Source: Pasteurellaceae bacterium Macca (GTDB lineage: Bacteria; Pseudomonadota; Gammaproteobacteria; Enterobacterales; Pasteurellaceae). From it: a stretch of 64,000 nt of DNA. The translations under genes were made by a program, and so were the position numbers. Numbering within the stretch: the first letter of the stretch is position 1; the number at the start of each line of letters is the position of its first letter. Positions 1-9,998 of the stretch are shown piece after piece. The stretch lies in NCBI GenBank assembly GCA_023101485.1, contig LVZB01000001.1:1261399-1325398 (forward strand), read 5' to 3'. Under the pieces are notes generated by a model. That model was not told the DNA's origin and ran no database searches. It saw nothing but the letters and a program-made list of their open reading frames with translations.

Positions 1-408
1 AACGGCGATTTACATATCGATGAACACCATAGCGTAGAAGATACTGCCCTTGCCTTAGGCGCGGCATTAAAACAAGCCCTTGGCGATAAACGCGGTATTG
101 CCCGCTTTGGTTTTGTGTTACCGATGGACGAATGCAAAGCCGAATGTACCCTCGATTTATCTGGACGCCCGTATTTTAAATTTAAAGCCAAATTCAAACG
201 GGATAAAGTGGGCGATTTCAGCACCGAAATGACGGAACATTTCTTCCAATCATTGGCGTTTAGCCTGATGGCGACCTTACATTTAAAAACCAAAGGCGAC
301 AACGACCACCACAAAATTGAAAGCCTGTTTAAAGTGTTCGGCAGAACATTAAGACAAGCCATTCGGATTGAGGGGAATACGTTACCGAGTAGTAAAGGTG
401 TATTATAA
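1..408 (+). CDS. hisB: Imidazoleglycerol-phosphate dehydratase, C-terminal part (HisB)
   Basis: The gene enters from the left edge in frame 1, so only the last 135 residues are visible. The product dehydrates imidazole-glycerol phosphate in histidine synthesis. The dehydratase metal-binding motif HHSVED is near the start of the visible part, with GRPYFKF further on, and the protein ends in [12 protein letters not shown] as the enterobacterial bifunctional HisB does. Whether a histidinol-phosphatase domain precedes it lies outside the window. It is followed after 22 bases by an unrelated AT-rich gene instead of directly by hisH, which is unusual for this operon. The identity is secure and the gene is cut only by the window edge. 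Confidence 0.95.
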   Translation, partial: NGDLHIDEHHSVEDTALALGAALKQALGDKRGIARFGFVLPMDECKAECTLDLSGRPYFKFKAKFKRDKVGDFSTEMTEHFFQSLAFSLMATLHLKTKGDNDHHKIESLFKVFGRTLRQAIRIEGNTLPSSKGVL

Positions 409-430
409 TTTTTAAAAAGGTAAGGAGTAT

Positions 431-1045
431 ATGATGTTATCTAACTTAAAAGAATTAGTAAGTAATATGAAAAAGAATGATTGGGTAATTGATTTATTCA
501 ATTTTGAATTTAATGGTATAAGGTATTTTGTTTTTGTTCAATTGTACTCGGAAGATGAAAGGAAACCTCAATATAGCCTTGCTAAATTATTGTTTATTGA
601 TTCTAATGATAATGATCGAAAATTTTTAATTCATTCAAATTCAAAAGTATTCTTAGAGTTAAATGTAAGAGCATTTAGGGAATTCTTTCATATTCCATAT
701 GTGGAAAATCATGTTGGTGATGCAATTGTCAATTTCCAAGAAAGATTAGGAAATGTAATCCCAATATTAGTTACCAAAAAAACAAATCAAGAGATTGTAC
801 AGATTGTAAATCATATAGATTCAAATCAACAAAGAAATAGAGGGACTTATTTATCTCATGTTATTAGATTGCCACAAGGAAATCATAGGAGATGTTTAAC
901 TGATAATAAAGCTAAATTACTTAGACCTGACGTATATAATCATTTTGCAGATGACAAGACTATTAGTTTTTGTTTTTTTGAGGACGAAAATAGAGAGAAT
1001 GATTTAATAAGAATATTGGAGCTATTTGAGCGAGGTAATCATTAA
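431..1045 (+). CDS. Unknown protein inserted between hisB and hisH, possibly DUF6037 family
   Basis: A 204-residue cytoplasmic-looking protein without signal peptide or membrane segment. The start ATG at 431 follows a good AAGGAG ribosome site. It opens with LSNLKEL and NDWVIDLFNFEFNGIRYFVFVQLY, which reminds me of DUF6037 proteins. That assignment is from memory and tentative, and no function is known to me. The base composition is clearly more AT-rich than hisB and hisH, and no uptake-signal core lies inside. The stop overlaps the hisH start by one base (TAATG), so it is translationally coupled to hisH and cotranscribed with the his genes. This looks like a cargo gene that integrated without breaking the operon. 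Confidence 0.75.
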   Translation: MMLSNLKELVSNMKKNDWVIDLFNFEFNGIRYFVFVQLYSEDERKPQYSLAKLLFIDSNDNDRKFLIHSNSKVFLELNVRAFREFFHIPYVENHVGDAIVNFQERLGNVIPILVTKKTNQEIVQIVNHIDSNQQRNRGTYLSHVIRLPQGNHRRCLTDNKAKLLRPDVYNHFADDKTISFCFFEDENRENDLIRILELFERGNH

Positions 1046-1644
1046 TGTTTCAAATAATTATCATCGACACAGGTTGTGCCAATCTTTCCTCAGTCAAATT
1101 TGCCTTTGAGCGATTGGGCTATCAGCCGATTATCAGCCAAAACCCTAGGGATATTCAGCAAGCGGATAAACTTGTTTTACCAGGGGTCGGGACAGCAAAA
1201 GCGGCAATGCACAATTTAGCCCAACGTGGGCTGATTGAACTGATTCGCTCGGTAACACAACCCACATTAGGCATCTGCTTAGGTATGCAGATTATGATGG
1301 ACTATTCCCACGAAGGCGACGTTGCCACCCTATCGCTGATGCAAGGTAACACGGAATTACTCCCCAACACGGGTTTGCCATTACCACATATGGGCTGGAA
1401 TAAAGTGCAATATCAAGCCAATCATCCGCTGTTTTGCGATATTGCCCAAGATAGCTATTTTTATTTTGTGCATAGCTACGGCGTGATGCCAAATCCACAT
1501 ACCATTGCAACTTGCGAATATGGCACGCCATTTTCAGCCGCCATTCAACACCAAAATTTTTATGGCGTACAATTTCATCCCGAGCGTTCAGGCAAAGCGG
1601 GCGCCACGCTATTACGCAATTTTGTGGAGAATATTTCCCTATAG
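1045..1644 (+). CDS. hisH: Imidazole glycerol phosphate synthase, glutaminase subunit HisH
   Basis: A class I glutamine amidotransferase that hydrolyses glutamine and passes ammonia to HisF, which makes IGP and AICAR. Visible motifs are the N-terminal IIDTGCANLSSV, the oxyanion strand LPGVGTA, the nucleophile elbow GICLGMQ with catalytic Cys around residue 78, and the His/Glu pair in FHPERS near residue 180. The 199-residue length is normal for the family. The start overlaps the stop of the preceding AT-rich gene by one base. The cognate partner hisF is more than 1.7 kb downstream, beyond a palindrome array, a transposase gene and hisA. HisH is otherwise intact. Confidence 0.97.
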   Translation: MFQIIIIDTGCANLSSVKFAFERLGYQPIISQNPRDIQQADKLVLPGVGTAKAAMHNLAQRGLIELIRSVTQPTLGICLGMQIMMDYSHEGDVATLSLMQGNTELLPNTGLPLPHMGWNKVQYQANHPLFCDIAQDSYFYFVHSYGVMPNPHTIATCEYGTPFSAAIQHQNFYGVQFHPERSGKAGATLLRNFVENISL

Positions 1645-1666
1645 TTCTAGGATCTCTAGGTGCTAG

Positions 1667-2154
1667 CCTAAGGTAATAAATTACCTTAGGTTAAAAAAAT
1701 ATTACCCCTTTGGGGTAAATAATTTTGTCCCAAGGGGACAATACAATATTTAACCTAGGATATTATCCTAGGTAATTGAGAGGTTTCCTAAGGTAATAAA
1801 TTACCTTAGGTTAAAGAAAATATTACCCCTTTGGAGTAAATGATTTGTCCCAAGGGGAGAATGCAATATTGAACCTAGGATATTATCCTAGGTGATTGAG
1901 AGGTTTCCTAAGGTAATAAATTACCTTAGGTTAAAGAAAATATTACCCCTTTGGAGTAAATGATTTGTCCCAAGGGGAGAATGCAATATTGAACCTAGGA
2001 TATTATCCTAGGTGATTGAGAGGTTTCCTAAGGTAATAAATTACCTTAGGTTAAAGAAAATATTACCCCTTTGGGGCAAATAATTTGTCCCAAAGGGACA
2101 ATACAATATTTAACCTAGGATGTTATCCTAGGTAATTGAGTAGTTTCCTAAGGT
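1667..2154. repeat. Tandem array of four 120-bp units, each with four palindromes
   Basis: Four head-to-tail units of exactly 120 bp (1667-1786, 1787-1906, 1907-2026, 2027-2146), then the first 8 bases of a fifth. Units 2 and 3 are identical; units 1 and 4 differ by scattered substitutions. Each unit holds (a) CCTAAGGTAAT / ATTACCTTAGG, 11-bp arms with a 2-base centre; (b) TTACCCC / GGGGTAA, with an arm mismatch in units 2-3 and a changed arm in unit 4; (c) TTGTCCC / GGGACAA, imperfect in units 2-4; (d) ACCTAGGATA / TATCCTAGGT, 10-bp arms, mismatched in unit 4. The array fills nearly all of the 529-base hisH-tnpA gap and stops 19 bases before the tnpA start. A degenerate CTAGGAT/CTAGG stretch (about 1647-1660) precedes it. 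It resembles REP/BIME or IS200-end hairpins. Confidence 0.95.
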
Positions 2155-2173
2155 CCTATCCAAAGGAGGAAAT

Positions 2174-4151
<1,978 letters not shown>

Positions 4152-4175
4152 CCGATTTTACAAAAGGAAAACAAA

Positions 4176-5072
4176 ATGGCTATTGGTAAAACAATCAAAA
4201 TTTATCTTGATGATGGTAGCGTAAGTGGTATTCGTCATGCAGAAATTGTTAATTGGACAGGTCAAGCAATTGCAATTCCAAGAATACAAATAAAACAACT
4301 TGCTAAATGGAATGAAGCACAAAAAGCAGGAGTTTATTTCTTATTTGGTGTAGATGAAAACAGTGGTGATGCCACTGTATATATTGGAGAGTCTGAAAAT
4401 GTATTAGAAAGACTAAATACACATATCAAGCAAAAAGATTTTTGGAACGAAGCCATTTTATTCACCAGTAAAGATGAAAATTTAACTAAATCACACATTA
4501 AATATTTAGAATCCAATTTAATTAAACAAGCTGACGAAGCAAAGCGTTATGTTTTAATGAATCGCAATACTTCTTCAACTGTTTTACCGCGTAGCGACCA
4601 AGATGCAATGCAAGAATTTATGAACAATATTCGTTTATTATTGGGCACGATGGGGCATAAAGTTTTAGAAACTTATTTAGAAAATAAATCTAAAATTACA
4701 CAGGAAAAGTCAAGTCCATATGACAATATAGAATTTAAATTTATCAAAAATGGCATAAAAGCAATCGGTATTCGAACCAATGAAGGTTTTGTTGTCAAAA
4801 AAGGTTCTATTATTCATAAAAATATTAGCCCTAGCCTAAGTCCAAACCTTAAAAAAATGAAAGAAGAATTAAAAACTAAAAATATTATTGTTCCTCATAA
4901 AGATAATCTCTTTATTTTTAAAGAAGATTATTTATTTCTTTCTCCTGCTCAAGCAATCAACATTATCACAGGTTCACCAATTAGTGCCCCGCAATCATGG
5001 AAAATAGGCACATTAACACTAAAAGAATTTGAACAAAATTTAGATAAGGAAATTGAAAATGCTCAATATTAA
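4176..5072 (+). CDS. GIY-YIG nuclease-like protein inserted between hisF and hisIE (DUF4357-like C-terminus)
   Basis: A 298-residue soluble protein. Residues about 51-75 read GVYFLFG...VYIGES, the paired GVY/YIG strands of a GIY-YIG nuclease domain, followed by an Arg/His-containing helix ([10 protein letters not shown]) and a later Glu in KYLESNLI that could be the metal ligand. The C-terminal 60 residues ([12 protein letters not shown]...[11 protein letters not shown]) look like DUF4357; this is from memory. The gene is more AT-rich than hisF and hisIE and has no uptake signal. It starts 24 bases after hisF with an AAAGGAAA ribosome site. Its 3' end overlaps the hisIE start by 14 bases, so the operon stays translationally continuous. 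The biological role is not clear; mobile or defence-linked nuclease is possible. Confidence 0.82.
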   Translation: MAIGKTIKIYLDDGSVSGIRHAEIVNWTGQAIAIPRIQIKQLAKWNEAQKAGVYFLFGVDENSGDATVYIGESENVLERLNTHIKQKDFWNEAILFTSKDENLTKSHIKYLESNLIKQADEAKRYVLMNRNTSSTVLPRSDQDAMQEFMNNIRLLLGTMGHKVLETYLENKSKITQEKSSPYDNIEFKFIKNGIKAIGIRTNEGFVVKKGSIIHKNISPSLSPNLKKMKEELKTKNIIVPHKDNLFIFKEDYLFLSPAQAINIITGSPISAPQSWKIGTLTLKEFEQNLDKEIENAQY

Positions 5073-5667
5073 TCATATCAACTGGCAAAAAATTGATGGC
5101 TTATTGCCTGTTATTGTCCAAAATGCAACCACCTGTGAAGTGCTGATGCTGGGCTATATGAACCAACAAGCCTTAGAAAAAACCATGGCAGAAAAACAAG
5201 TGACATTTTATTCCCGCACCAAACAACGCCTATGGACAAAAGGCGAAACCTCAGGCAATTTTTTAAATGTGGTGGCAATGAATTTGGATTGCGACCAAGA
5301 TAGCTTGTTGATTTTAGCCAATCCTGTGGGCGAAACCTGCCACACTGGCACAGACAGCTGTTTTAGCCCGTTAAGTGAAGCGCCTGAATGGGTGTTTTTT
5401 GCGAAATTAGAACAGCTTATTGCCAGCCGTAAAAATGCCGACCCACACAGTTCCTACACCGCTTCACTTTATGCACAAGGCACAAAACGCATAGCCCAAA
5501 AAGTCGGCGAAGAAGGCGTGGAAACCGCCCTGGCTGCCACCGTCAAAGACCGCGAAGAAACCATTTGTGAAGCCGCAGATTTGGCGTATCACTTAACGGT
5601 TTTATTACAAGATGCGGATTTACAATGGTCAGATGTGCTAGGAAAGTTAAAGGAACGACACGCATAA
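5059..5667 (+). CDS. hisI: Bifunctional phosphoribosyl-AMP cyclohydrolase / phosphoribosyl-ATP pyrophosphatase HisIE
   Basis: Catalyses steps 2 and 3 of histidine synthesis. The N-terminal HisI domain shows [28 protein letters not shown], the Cys/Asp zinc-magnesium site [10 protein letters not shown] and CHTGTDSCF. The C-terminal HisE domain from about residue 115 has the NTP-pyrophosphohydrolase helix [14 protein letters not shown] chose ATG at 5059 (202 residues) because AAGGA lies 8 bases upstream; a TTG two codons earlier is the alternative. The start lies inside the end of the GIY-YIG gene. It is the last gene of the operon and is followed by a clear terminator. Confidence 0.95.
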   Translation: MLNINHINWQKIDGLLPVIVQNATTCEVLMLGYMNQQALEKTMAEKQVTFYSRTKQRLWTKGETSGNFLNVVAMNLDCDQDSLLILANPVGETCHTGTDSCFSPLSEAPEWVFFAKLEQLIASRKNADPHSSYTASLYAQGTKRIAQKVGEEGVETALAATVKDREETICEAADLAYHLTVLLQDADLQWSDVLGKLKERHA

Positions 5668-5674
5668 TGGTAAG

Positions 5675-5699
5675 AAAAAGGGGCGAAAGCCCTTTTTTT
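5675..5699 (+). terminator. Rho-independent terminator of the his operon
   Basis: A short hairpin (GGGC, GAAA tetraloop, GCCC) flanked by A5 on the left and T7 on the right, 8 bases after the hisIE stop. Confidence 0.85.
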
Positions 5700-5787
5700 C
5701 TAGGCAGGAGATTTATTTTATTTTGTGAAGAAAATCAAAGGAATCGCACAATAATTTGATCTACATTCGCCCTAATGAATGGAAATT

Positions 5788-5796
5788 TGCTATAAT
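5788..5796 (+). promoter_or_regulatory. Extended -10 promoter for pgk
   Basis: TTTGCTATAAT contains a perfect TATAAT at 5791-5796 with an upstream TG(N) extension. No good -35 is visible at 16-18 bases, which fits an extended -10 promoter. It lies about 40 bases before the pgk start. Confidence 0.6.
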
Positions 5797-5837
5797 TCCG
5801 CTGTTTTTATTTTTGAAATCATCAAGAGGAACTTACT

Positions 5838-7013
5838 ATGTCCGTCAAAAAAATGGCTGATCTTGACCTAGCAGGCAAACGCCTTTTTATCCGTGCAGAT
5901 CTTAATGTACCCGTCAAAGAGGGCAAAGTTGTATCTGATGCACGTATCCGTGCGACTATCCCAACGTTAAAACTCGCCTTACAAAAAGGGGCAAAAGTGA
6001 TGGTGACCTCACACTTAGGTCGCCCAACTGAAGGTGTGTTTGAAGAAGCAAATTCTCTACAACCGGTGGTAGATTACCTCAACAATGCTGATCTGGGTGT
6101 GCCGGTCCGTTTAGTGCGGGATTATTTAGACGGCGTAGATGTCAAAGAAAACGAAATTGTTGTCCTTGAAAACGTGCGTATTAACAAAGGTGAGAAGAAA
6201 AACGACCCTGAATTAGCGAAAAAATATGCCGCTCTTTGTGATGTGTTTGTGATGGACGCATTTGGTACAGCACACCGTGCTGAAGGTTCAACCTACGGCG
6301 TGGCACAATTTGCACCAATCGCTTGTGCAGGTCCATTACTCGCCGCAGAATTAGACGCCCTTGGTAAAGCCTTAAAAGAGCCACAACGCCCAATGTTAGC
6401 GATTGTTGGTGGTTCAAAAGTTTCTACAAAACTAACCGTATTAGATTCCCTTTCACAAATTGCGGACCAACTTATCGTCGGTGGTGGTATTGCCAATACG
6501 TTCATTGCAGCTGAAGGTAACAATGTGGGTAAATCACTATACGAAGCGGATTTAATCCCCGAAGCACAGCGTTTAGCCAAAGCAACCAATATTCCTGTGC
6601 CTGTTGATGTTCGTGTGGGAACGGCGTTCTCTGAAACCGCACCTGCAACCCATAAAGCGGTAACAGACGTGTCAGAAGAGGAGTCTATTTTCGATATTGG
6701 CGATAAATCCGCTGAAGAATTAGCTGACATTATCCGTAATGCGAAAACCATTTTATGGAATGGTCCTGTGGGCGTGTTTGAATTCCCGAATTTCCGTAAA
6801 GGCACAGAAATTGTTGCTCAAGCGATTGTGGATGCCACAGCCAATGGCGCATTCTCTATCGCAGGCGGTGGCGATACTTTAGCTGCGATTGATATGTTCG
6901 GCATTGCGGATAAAATTTCTTATATTTCAACAGGTGGTGGTGCGTTCTTAGAATTCGTCGAAGGCAAAGTATTACCTGCGGTTGAAATTTTAGAAAAACG
7001 CGCTAACGACTAG
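5838..7013 (+). CDS. pgk: Phosphoglycerate kinase
   Basis: A glycolytic enzyme transferring phosphate from 1,3-bisphosphoglycerate to ADP. Family motifs are [13 protein letters not shown] (3PG-binding Arg/Asp), [23 protein letters not shown], the hinge [10 protein letters not shown], and the nucleotide-site glycines in AGGGDTLAA and [10 protein letters not shown]. At 391 residues it is about normal. The ribosome site GAGGAA precedes the ATG by 8 bases. It is monocistronic or read through into fba 128 bases downstream, the usual pgk-fba neighbourhood. Confidence 0.98.
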   Translation: MSVKKMADLDLAGKRLFIRADLNVPVKEGKVVSDARIRATIPTLKLALQKGAKVMVTSHLGRPTEGVFEEANSLQPVVDYLNNADLGVPVRLVRDYLDGVDVKENEIVVLENVRINKGEKKNDPELAKKYAALCDVFVMDAFGTAHRAEGSTYGVAQFAPIACAGPLLAAELDALGKALKEPQRPMLAIVGGSKVSTKLTVLDSLSQIADQLIVGGGIANTFIAAEGNNVGKSLYEADLIPEAQRLAKATNIPVPVDVRVGTAFSETAPATHKAVTDVSEEESIFDIGDKSAEELADIIRNAKTILWNGPVGVFEFPNFRKGTEIVAQAIVDATANGAFSIAGGGDTLAAIDMFGIADKISYISTGGGAFLEFVEGKVLPAVEILEKRAND

Positions 7014-7141
7014 TCGCCCCTTTAAAAGCTTGCAAGGCAAGAACAAATTTTTAGTAAAATCAGACCGCTTGTTGCGGTAAAAGGGTGGGGAAACTCGCCC
7101 CCTGATTCACAGTGTTTCAACATTCTATTAAGGAACTCAAA

Positions 7142-8221
7142 ATGGCAAAATTATTAGACATCGTAAAACCAGGTGTAGTAACGGGTGATGACGTTCAAAA
7201 AGTCTTTGCGTATGCCAAAGCAAATAACTTCGCAATCCCAGCGGTTAACTGTGTGGGAACAGACAGCGTTAATGCAGTATTAGAAACTGCAGCCCGTGTA
7301 AAAGCACCGGTGATTGTGCAATTCTCTAACGGTGGTGCGCAATTCTATGCAGGTAAAGGTATTAAGCCAACCTCCGGCGCTCGCCCTGATGTTTTAGGTG
7401 CGGTAGCGGGTGCGAAACACGTTCATGAATTAGCCAAAGAGTACGGTGTGCCAGTGATTTTACACACCGACCACGCAGCGAAAAACTTACTGCCGTGGAT
7501 TGACGGCTTACTCGAAGCCGGTGAAAAACACTTCGCAGAAACAGGCAAACCACTTTTCTCTTCCCATATGATTGACCTTTCAGAAGAGCCGATTGAAGAA
7601 AACATGGAAATCTGCCGTGAATATCTTGCTCGTATGAGCAAAATCGGCATGACCCTTGAAATTGAAATTGGGATCACTGGTGGGGAAGAAGATGGTGTAG
7701 ATAACTCTGATGTGGATGAATCTCGCCTTTACACACAACCAAGTGAAGTGCTTTATGTGTATGACCAATTACACCCAGTAAGCCCACGTTTTACGGTGGC
7801 AGCGGCGTTTGGTAATGTACATGGCGTGTATAAACCGGGTAATGTGAAATTAAAACCGTCTATTCTTGGTGCATCGCAAGAGTTCATCGAGAAAGAGCGT
7901 AACCTACCGAAAAAACCAATTGATTTCGTGTTCCACGGTGGTTCAGGTTCAAGCCGTGAAGAGATCCGTGAAGCGATTGGCTACGGTGCGATTAAAATGA
8001 ATATCGACACCGATACCCAATGGGCATCTTGGGATGGTATCTTACAGTTCTACAAAGCGAACGAAGCCTACCTCCAAGGTCAATTAGGTAACCCAACGGG
8101 CGAAGATGCACCAAACAAAAAATACTACGATCCACGTGTTTGGTTACGCAAAATGGAAGAGTCTATGTCTAAACGCTTAGAGCAATCTTTCGAAGATTTA
8201 AACTGCGTAAACGTTTTATAA
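7142..8221 (+). CDS. fba: Class II fructose-bisphosphate aldolase
   Basis: A zinc-dependent aldolase of glycolysis and gluconeogenesis. The class II metal motif HTDHAAK is at about residue 108, followed by LPWIDGLLEAGEKHF; EIGITGGEEDGVD and FVFHGGSGSS carry the remaining metal and phosphate sites. I chose ATG at 7142 (359 residues, the family's usual length) because AAGGAACTCAAA directly precedes it, over an in-frame ATG 30 bases upstream. An uptake-signal copy lies in the leader at about 7062. The gene ends in a terminator made from two inverted uptake signals. Confidence 0.97.
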   Translation: MAKLLDIVKPGVVTGDDVQKVFAYAKANNFAIPAVNCVGTDSVNAVLETAARVKAPVIVQFSNGGAQFYAGKGIKPTSGARPDVLGAVAGAKHVHELAKEYGVPVILHTDHAAKNLLPWIDGLLEAGEKHFAETGKPLFSSHMIDLSEEPIEENMEICREYLARMSKIGMTLEIEIGITGGEEDGVDNSDVDESRLYTQPSEVLYVYDQLHPVSPRFTVAAAFGNVHGVYKPGNVKLKPSILGASQEFIEKERNLPKKPIDFVFHGGSGSSREEIREAIGYGAIKMNIDTDTQWASWDGILQFYKANEAYLQGQLGNPTGEDAPNKKYYDPRVWLRKMEESMSKRLEQSFEDLNCVNVL

Positions 8222-8243
8222 TTAGCAAAATTTCGTTAAAATC

Positions 8244-8272
8244 AGACCGCTTGTACAAGCGGTCTTTTTTTC
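8244..8272 (+). terminator. Terminator built from a head-to-head uptake-signal pair
   Basis: AGACCGCTTGT is immediately followed by ACAAGCGGTCT and then T7. Two inverted copies of the uptake signal form an 11-bp perfect stem, 22 bases after the fba stop. Confidence 0.9.
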
Positions 8273-8294
8273 ATTTTTATTTGCAGAGGAAACC

Positions 8295-9098
8295 ATGGCA
8301 ACACCGTTACTTGAAGTGAATGCACTGAGTAAGCGCTTCACCGACCGCATTGGGCTGTTTCGCAAGCAAGATTTTTATGCGGTGAAAAATGTTTCCTTCA
8401 CGCTGAACCGCCACGAAACCTTAGCCATTATTGGGGCGAATGGGGCGGGGAAATCCACCTTATCAAAAATGCTTGTGGGCATTACCGAGCCAACTTCCGG
8501 CACAATGCACTTCAATGGTCAGCCATTGCATTATGGTGACTATGCTTTTCGCACCAAAAAGATCCGCATGATTTTCCAAGATCCGAACGATGCCTTCGAT
8601 CCAAACTACAACATCGGGCAGATTTTGGATTCTCCGCTAAAATTGGCGACCAATTTATCCGAAGAGAACCGCAACGAGCGTATTTTTCGCACCTTAAAAC
8701 TGGTGGGAATGTACCCAGAACACGCCCTTGTGCCGATTAAAGAGGCATCAAGTAGCCAAAAACAGCGTGTGGCGTTAGCACGGGCGTTGATTCTTAATCC
8801 GGAGATTATCATTGTCGATGATACGCTAAGTAATGTGGATTTTTCCGTAAAAAGCCAGCTCACGAATTTACTACTGAATTTGCAAGAACGATTGGGGCTT
8901 TCTTACCTCTATGTGGGGCAGAATCTTGGTTTGATTAAGCATCTCTCGGATAAATTGATGGTCATGGACAGTGGTGAAGTGGTGGAGTATGGGAATACCA
9001 AATCAATTTTGCTTCATCCTCAACACAGTATTACTCAGCGTTTAATTGAGAGCCATTTTGGGCAGAAATTGACGGAGTCCGCTTGGGCTGAGGGGTAA
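8295..9098 (+). CDS. sapF: Peptide-transport ABC ATPase SapF, orphan, with degenerate ATPase motifs
   Basis: The ATP-binding subunit related to the Sap antimicrobial-peptide/haem uptake system. It has Walker A GANGAGKS (residues 47-54), Q-loop Q95, and the C-terminal signature FGQKLTESAW resembling the end of E. coli SapF. Three catalytic elements deviate: the ABC signature is SSSQK instead of LSGGQ, the Walker B end is DD instead of DE (D176), and the H-loop has Asn (VGQN, N210) where His is expected. At 267 residues it is full-length. No sapA, B, C or D lies beside it; neighbours are fba and a nitroreductase. It may pair with a second, intact ATPase (SapD) encoded elsewhere. Start ATG follows AGAGGAAACC. 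Confidence 0.88.
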   Translation: MATPLLEVNALSKRFTDRIGLFRKQDFYAVKNVSFTLNRHETLAIIGANGAGKSTLSKMLVGITEPTSGTMHFNGQPLHYGDYAFRTKKIRMIFQDPNDAFDPNYNIGQILDSPLKLATNLSEENRNERIFRTLKLVGMYPEHALVPIKEASSSQKQRVALARALILNPEIIIVDDTLSNVDFSVKSQLTNLLLNLQERLGLSYLYVGQNLGLIKHLSDKLMVMDSGEVVEYGNTKSILLHPQHSITQRLIESHFGQKLTESAWAEG

Positions 9099-9212
9099 AA
9101 TAATTCGTCTTGCCTTGACCTATTGCAAACTTTTCCCCAAATTTCCCGCCCTTCTTTGGCGGTTATGCCTATACTACGCCCTTCGTAAAATGAGAGAGAA
9201 CAAGGAGAGATG

Positions 9213-9851
9213 ATGGAATTATTCGAAACGATTCGCCAACGTAAAACAATTAAATTATTTAATCAGCAAGTGAAAATTTCTCGGGAAGAGATGGCGGAAA
9301 TGCTTGCCCTTGCACAGCTTGCTCCGTCGAAAGCGAACCTCCAACCTTGGCGGTTTGTGGTGGTGGATGATACACAACAAAAACAAGCCCTTAGCCAACT
9401 TGTGGCTTTTAATGGCCCGCCCTGTGAAAGTGCGGCGGCGGCGGTGTTGATTTTAGCGGATCGCCAATACGATCAACTGTTAGAGAACATTGTTCAGCGT
9501 TCTGTTGAAACGGGTTGTTTACACGAGAATTTTAAAGCGCGTTCGTTGAATTTTCTCCGTAGCCTACATCAAGGTTTAACGGAGCAAGATTTGCGAGATC
9601 AGGTGTTGATTGATACGAGCCTATCGGCAATGCAGTTAATGCTTGTGGCAAAAGCCAAAGGTTATGATAGCCATGCAATTGGCGTGTTTGATCGCGATGC
9701 GGTCCTCGAGCTTTTAGAGGTCGATGCCAGCCGTTATCTGCCGGTGATGTTATTAGCAATCGGGAAAGCGGCTGTGCCAGCATTGCCAAGTGCGCGTTTA
9801 AACCTTGAACAGACTGTGGCGTGGAATAGTGGAAAAGATCTCCCCCGTTAA
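9213..9851 (+). CDS. Nitroreductase-family oxidoreductase
   Basis: A FMN-dependent nitroreductase-fold protein of 212 residues. ETIRQRKTIKLF at the N-terminus and APSKANLQPWRFVVV (FMN phosphate and ring contacts) are the family hallmarks; the DTSLSAMQLMLVAKAKGYDS helix and a terminal GKA motif complete the fold. The substrate is unknown. Two adjacent ATGs exist at 9210 and 9213; I prefer 9213, which is 5 bases from AAGGAG. It stands alone, followed by an uptake signal at about 9870 and then gor. Reductive detoxification next to glutathione reductase would be reasonable, but this is inference. Confidence 0.85.
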   Translation: MELFETIRQRKTIKLFNQQVKISREEMAEMLALAQLAPSKANLQPWRFVVVDDTQQKQALSQLVAFNGPPCESAAAAVLILADRQYDQLLENIVQRSVETGCLHENFKARSLNFLRSLHQGLTEQDLRDQVLIDTSLSAMQLMLVAKAKGYDSHAIGVFDRDAVLELLEVDASRYLPVMLLAIGKAAVPALPSARLNLEQTVAWNSGKDLPR

Positions 9852-9998
9852 AGGGCGAAAAGGGGGAAAACAAGCGGTCGAAATTGTGCAATTTTTTGCA
9901 TAGGTGCTACAATTCCGACCCTTTTCCTTCCTTGAAAAAGCAGGGGGGAGTTGCGTAAAAAGAGAATGATGTTAGGAATAATCAAAAGAGGAGAGAAA

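Noticed and set aside
1667-2154. CRISPR array
   Set aside because: The repeats are contiguous 120-bp units without distinct spacers, and no cas gene is nearby. It is a tandem palindromic repeat.
6293-6805. 170-codon minus-strand open frame
   Set aside because: It lies wholly antisense to pgk, has no ribosome site or recognisable motif, and follows the codon bias of the opposite strand.
9532-9891. 119-codon minus-strand open frame opposite the nitroreductase gene
   Set aside because: Antisense shadow of a recognisable gene, with no motif.
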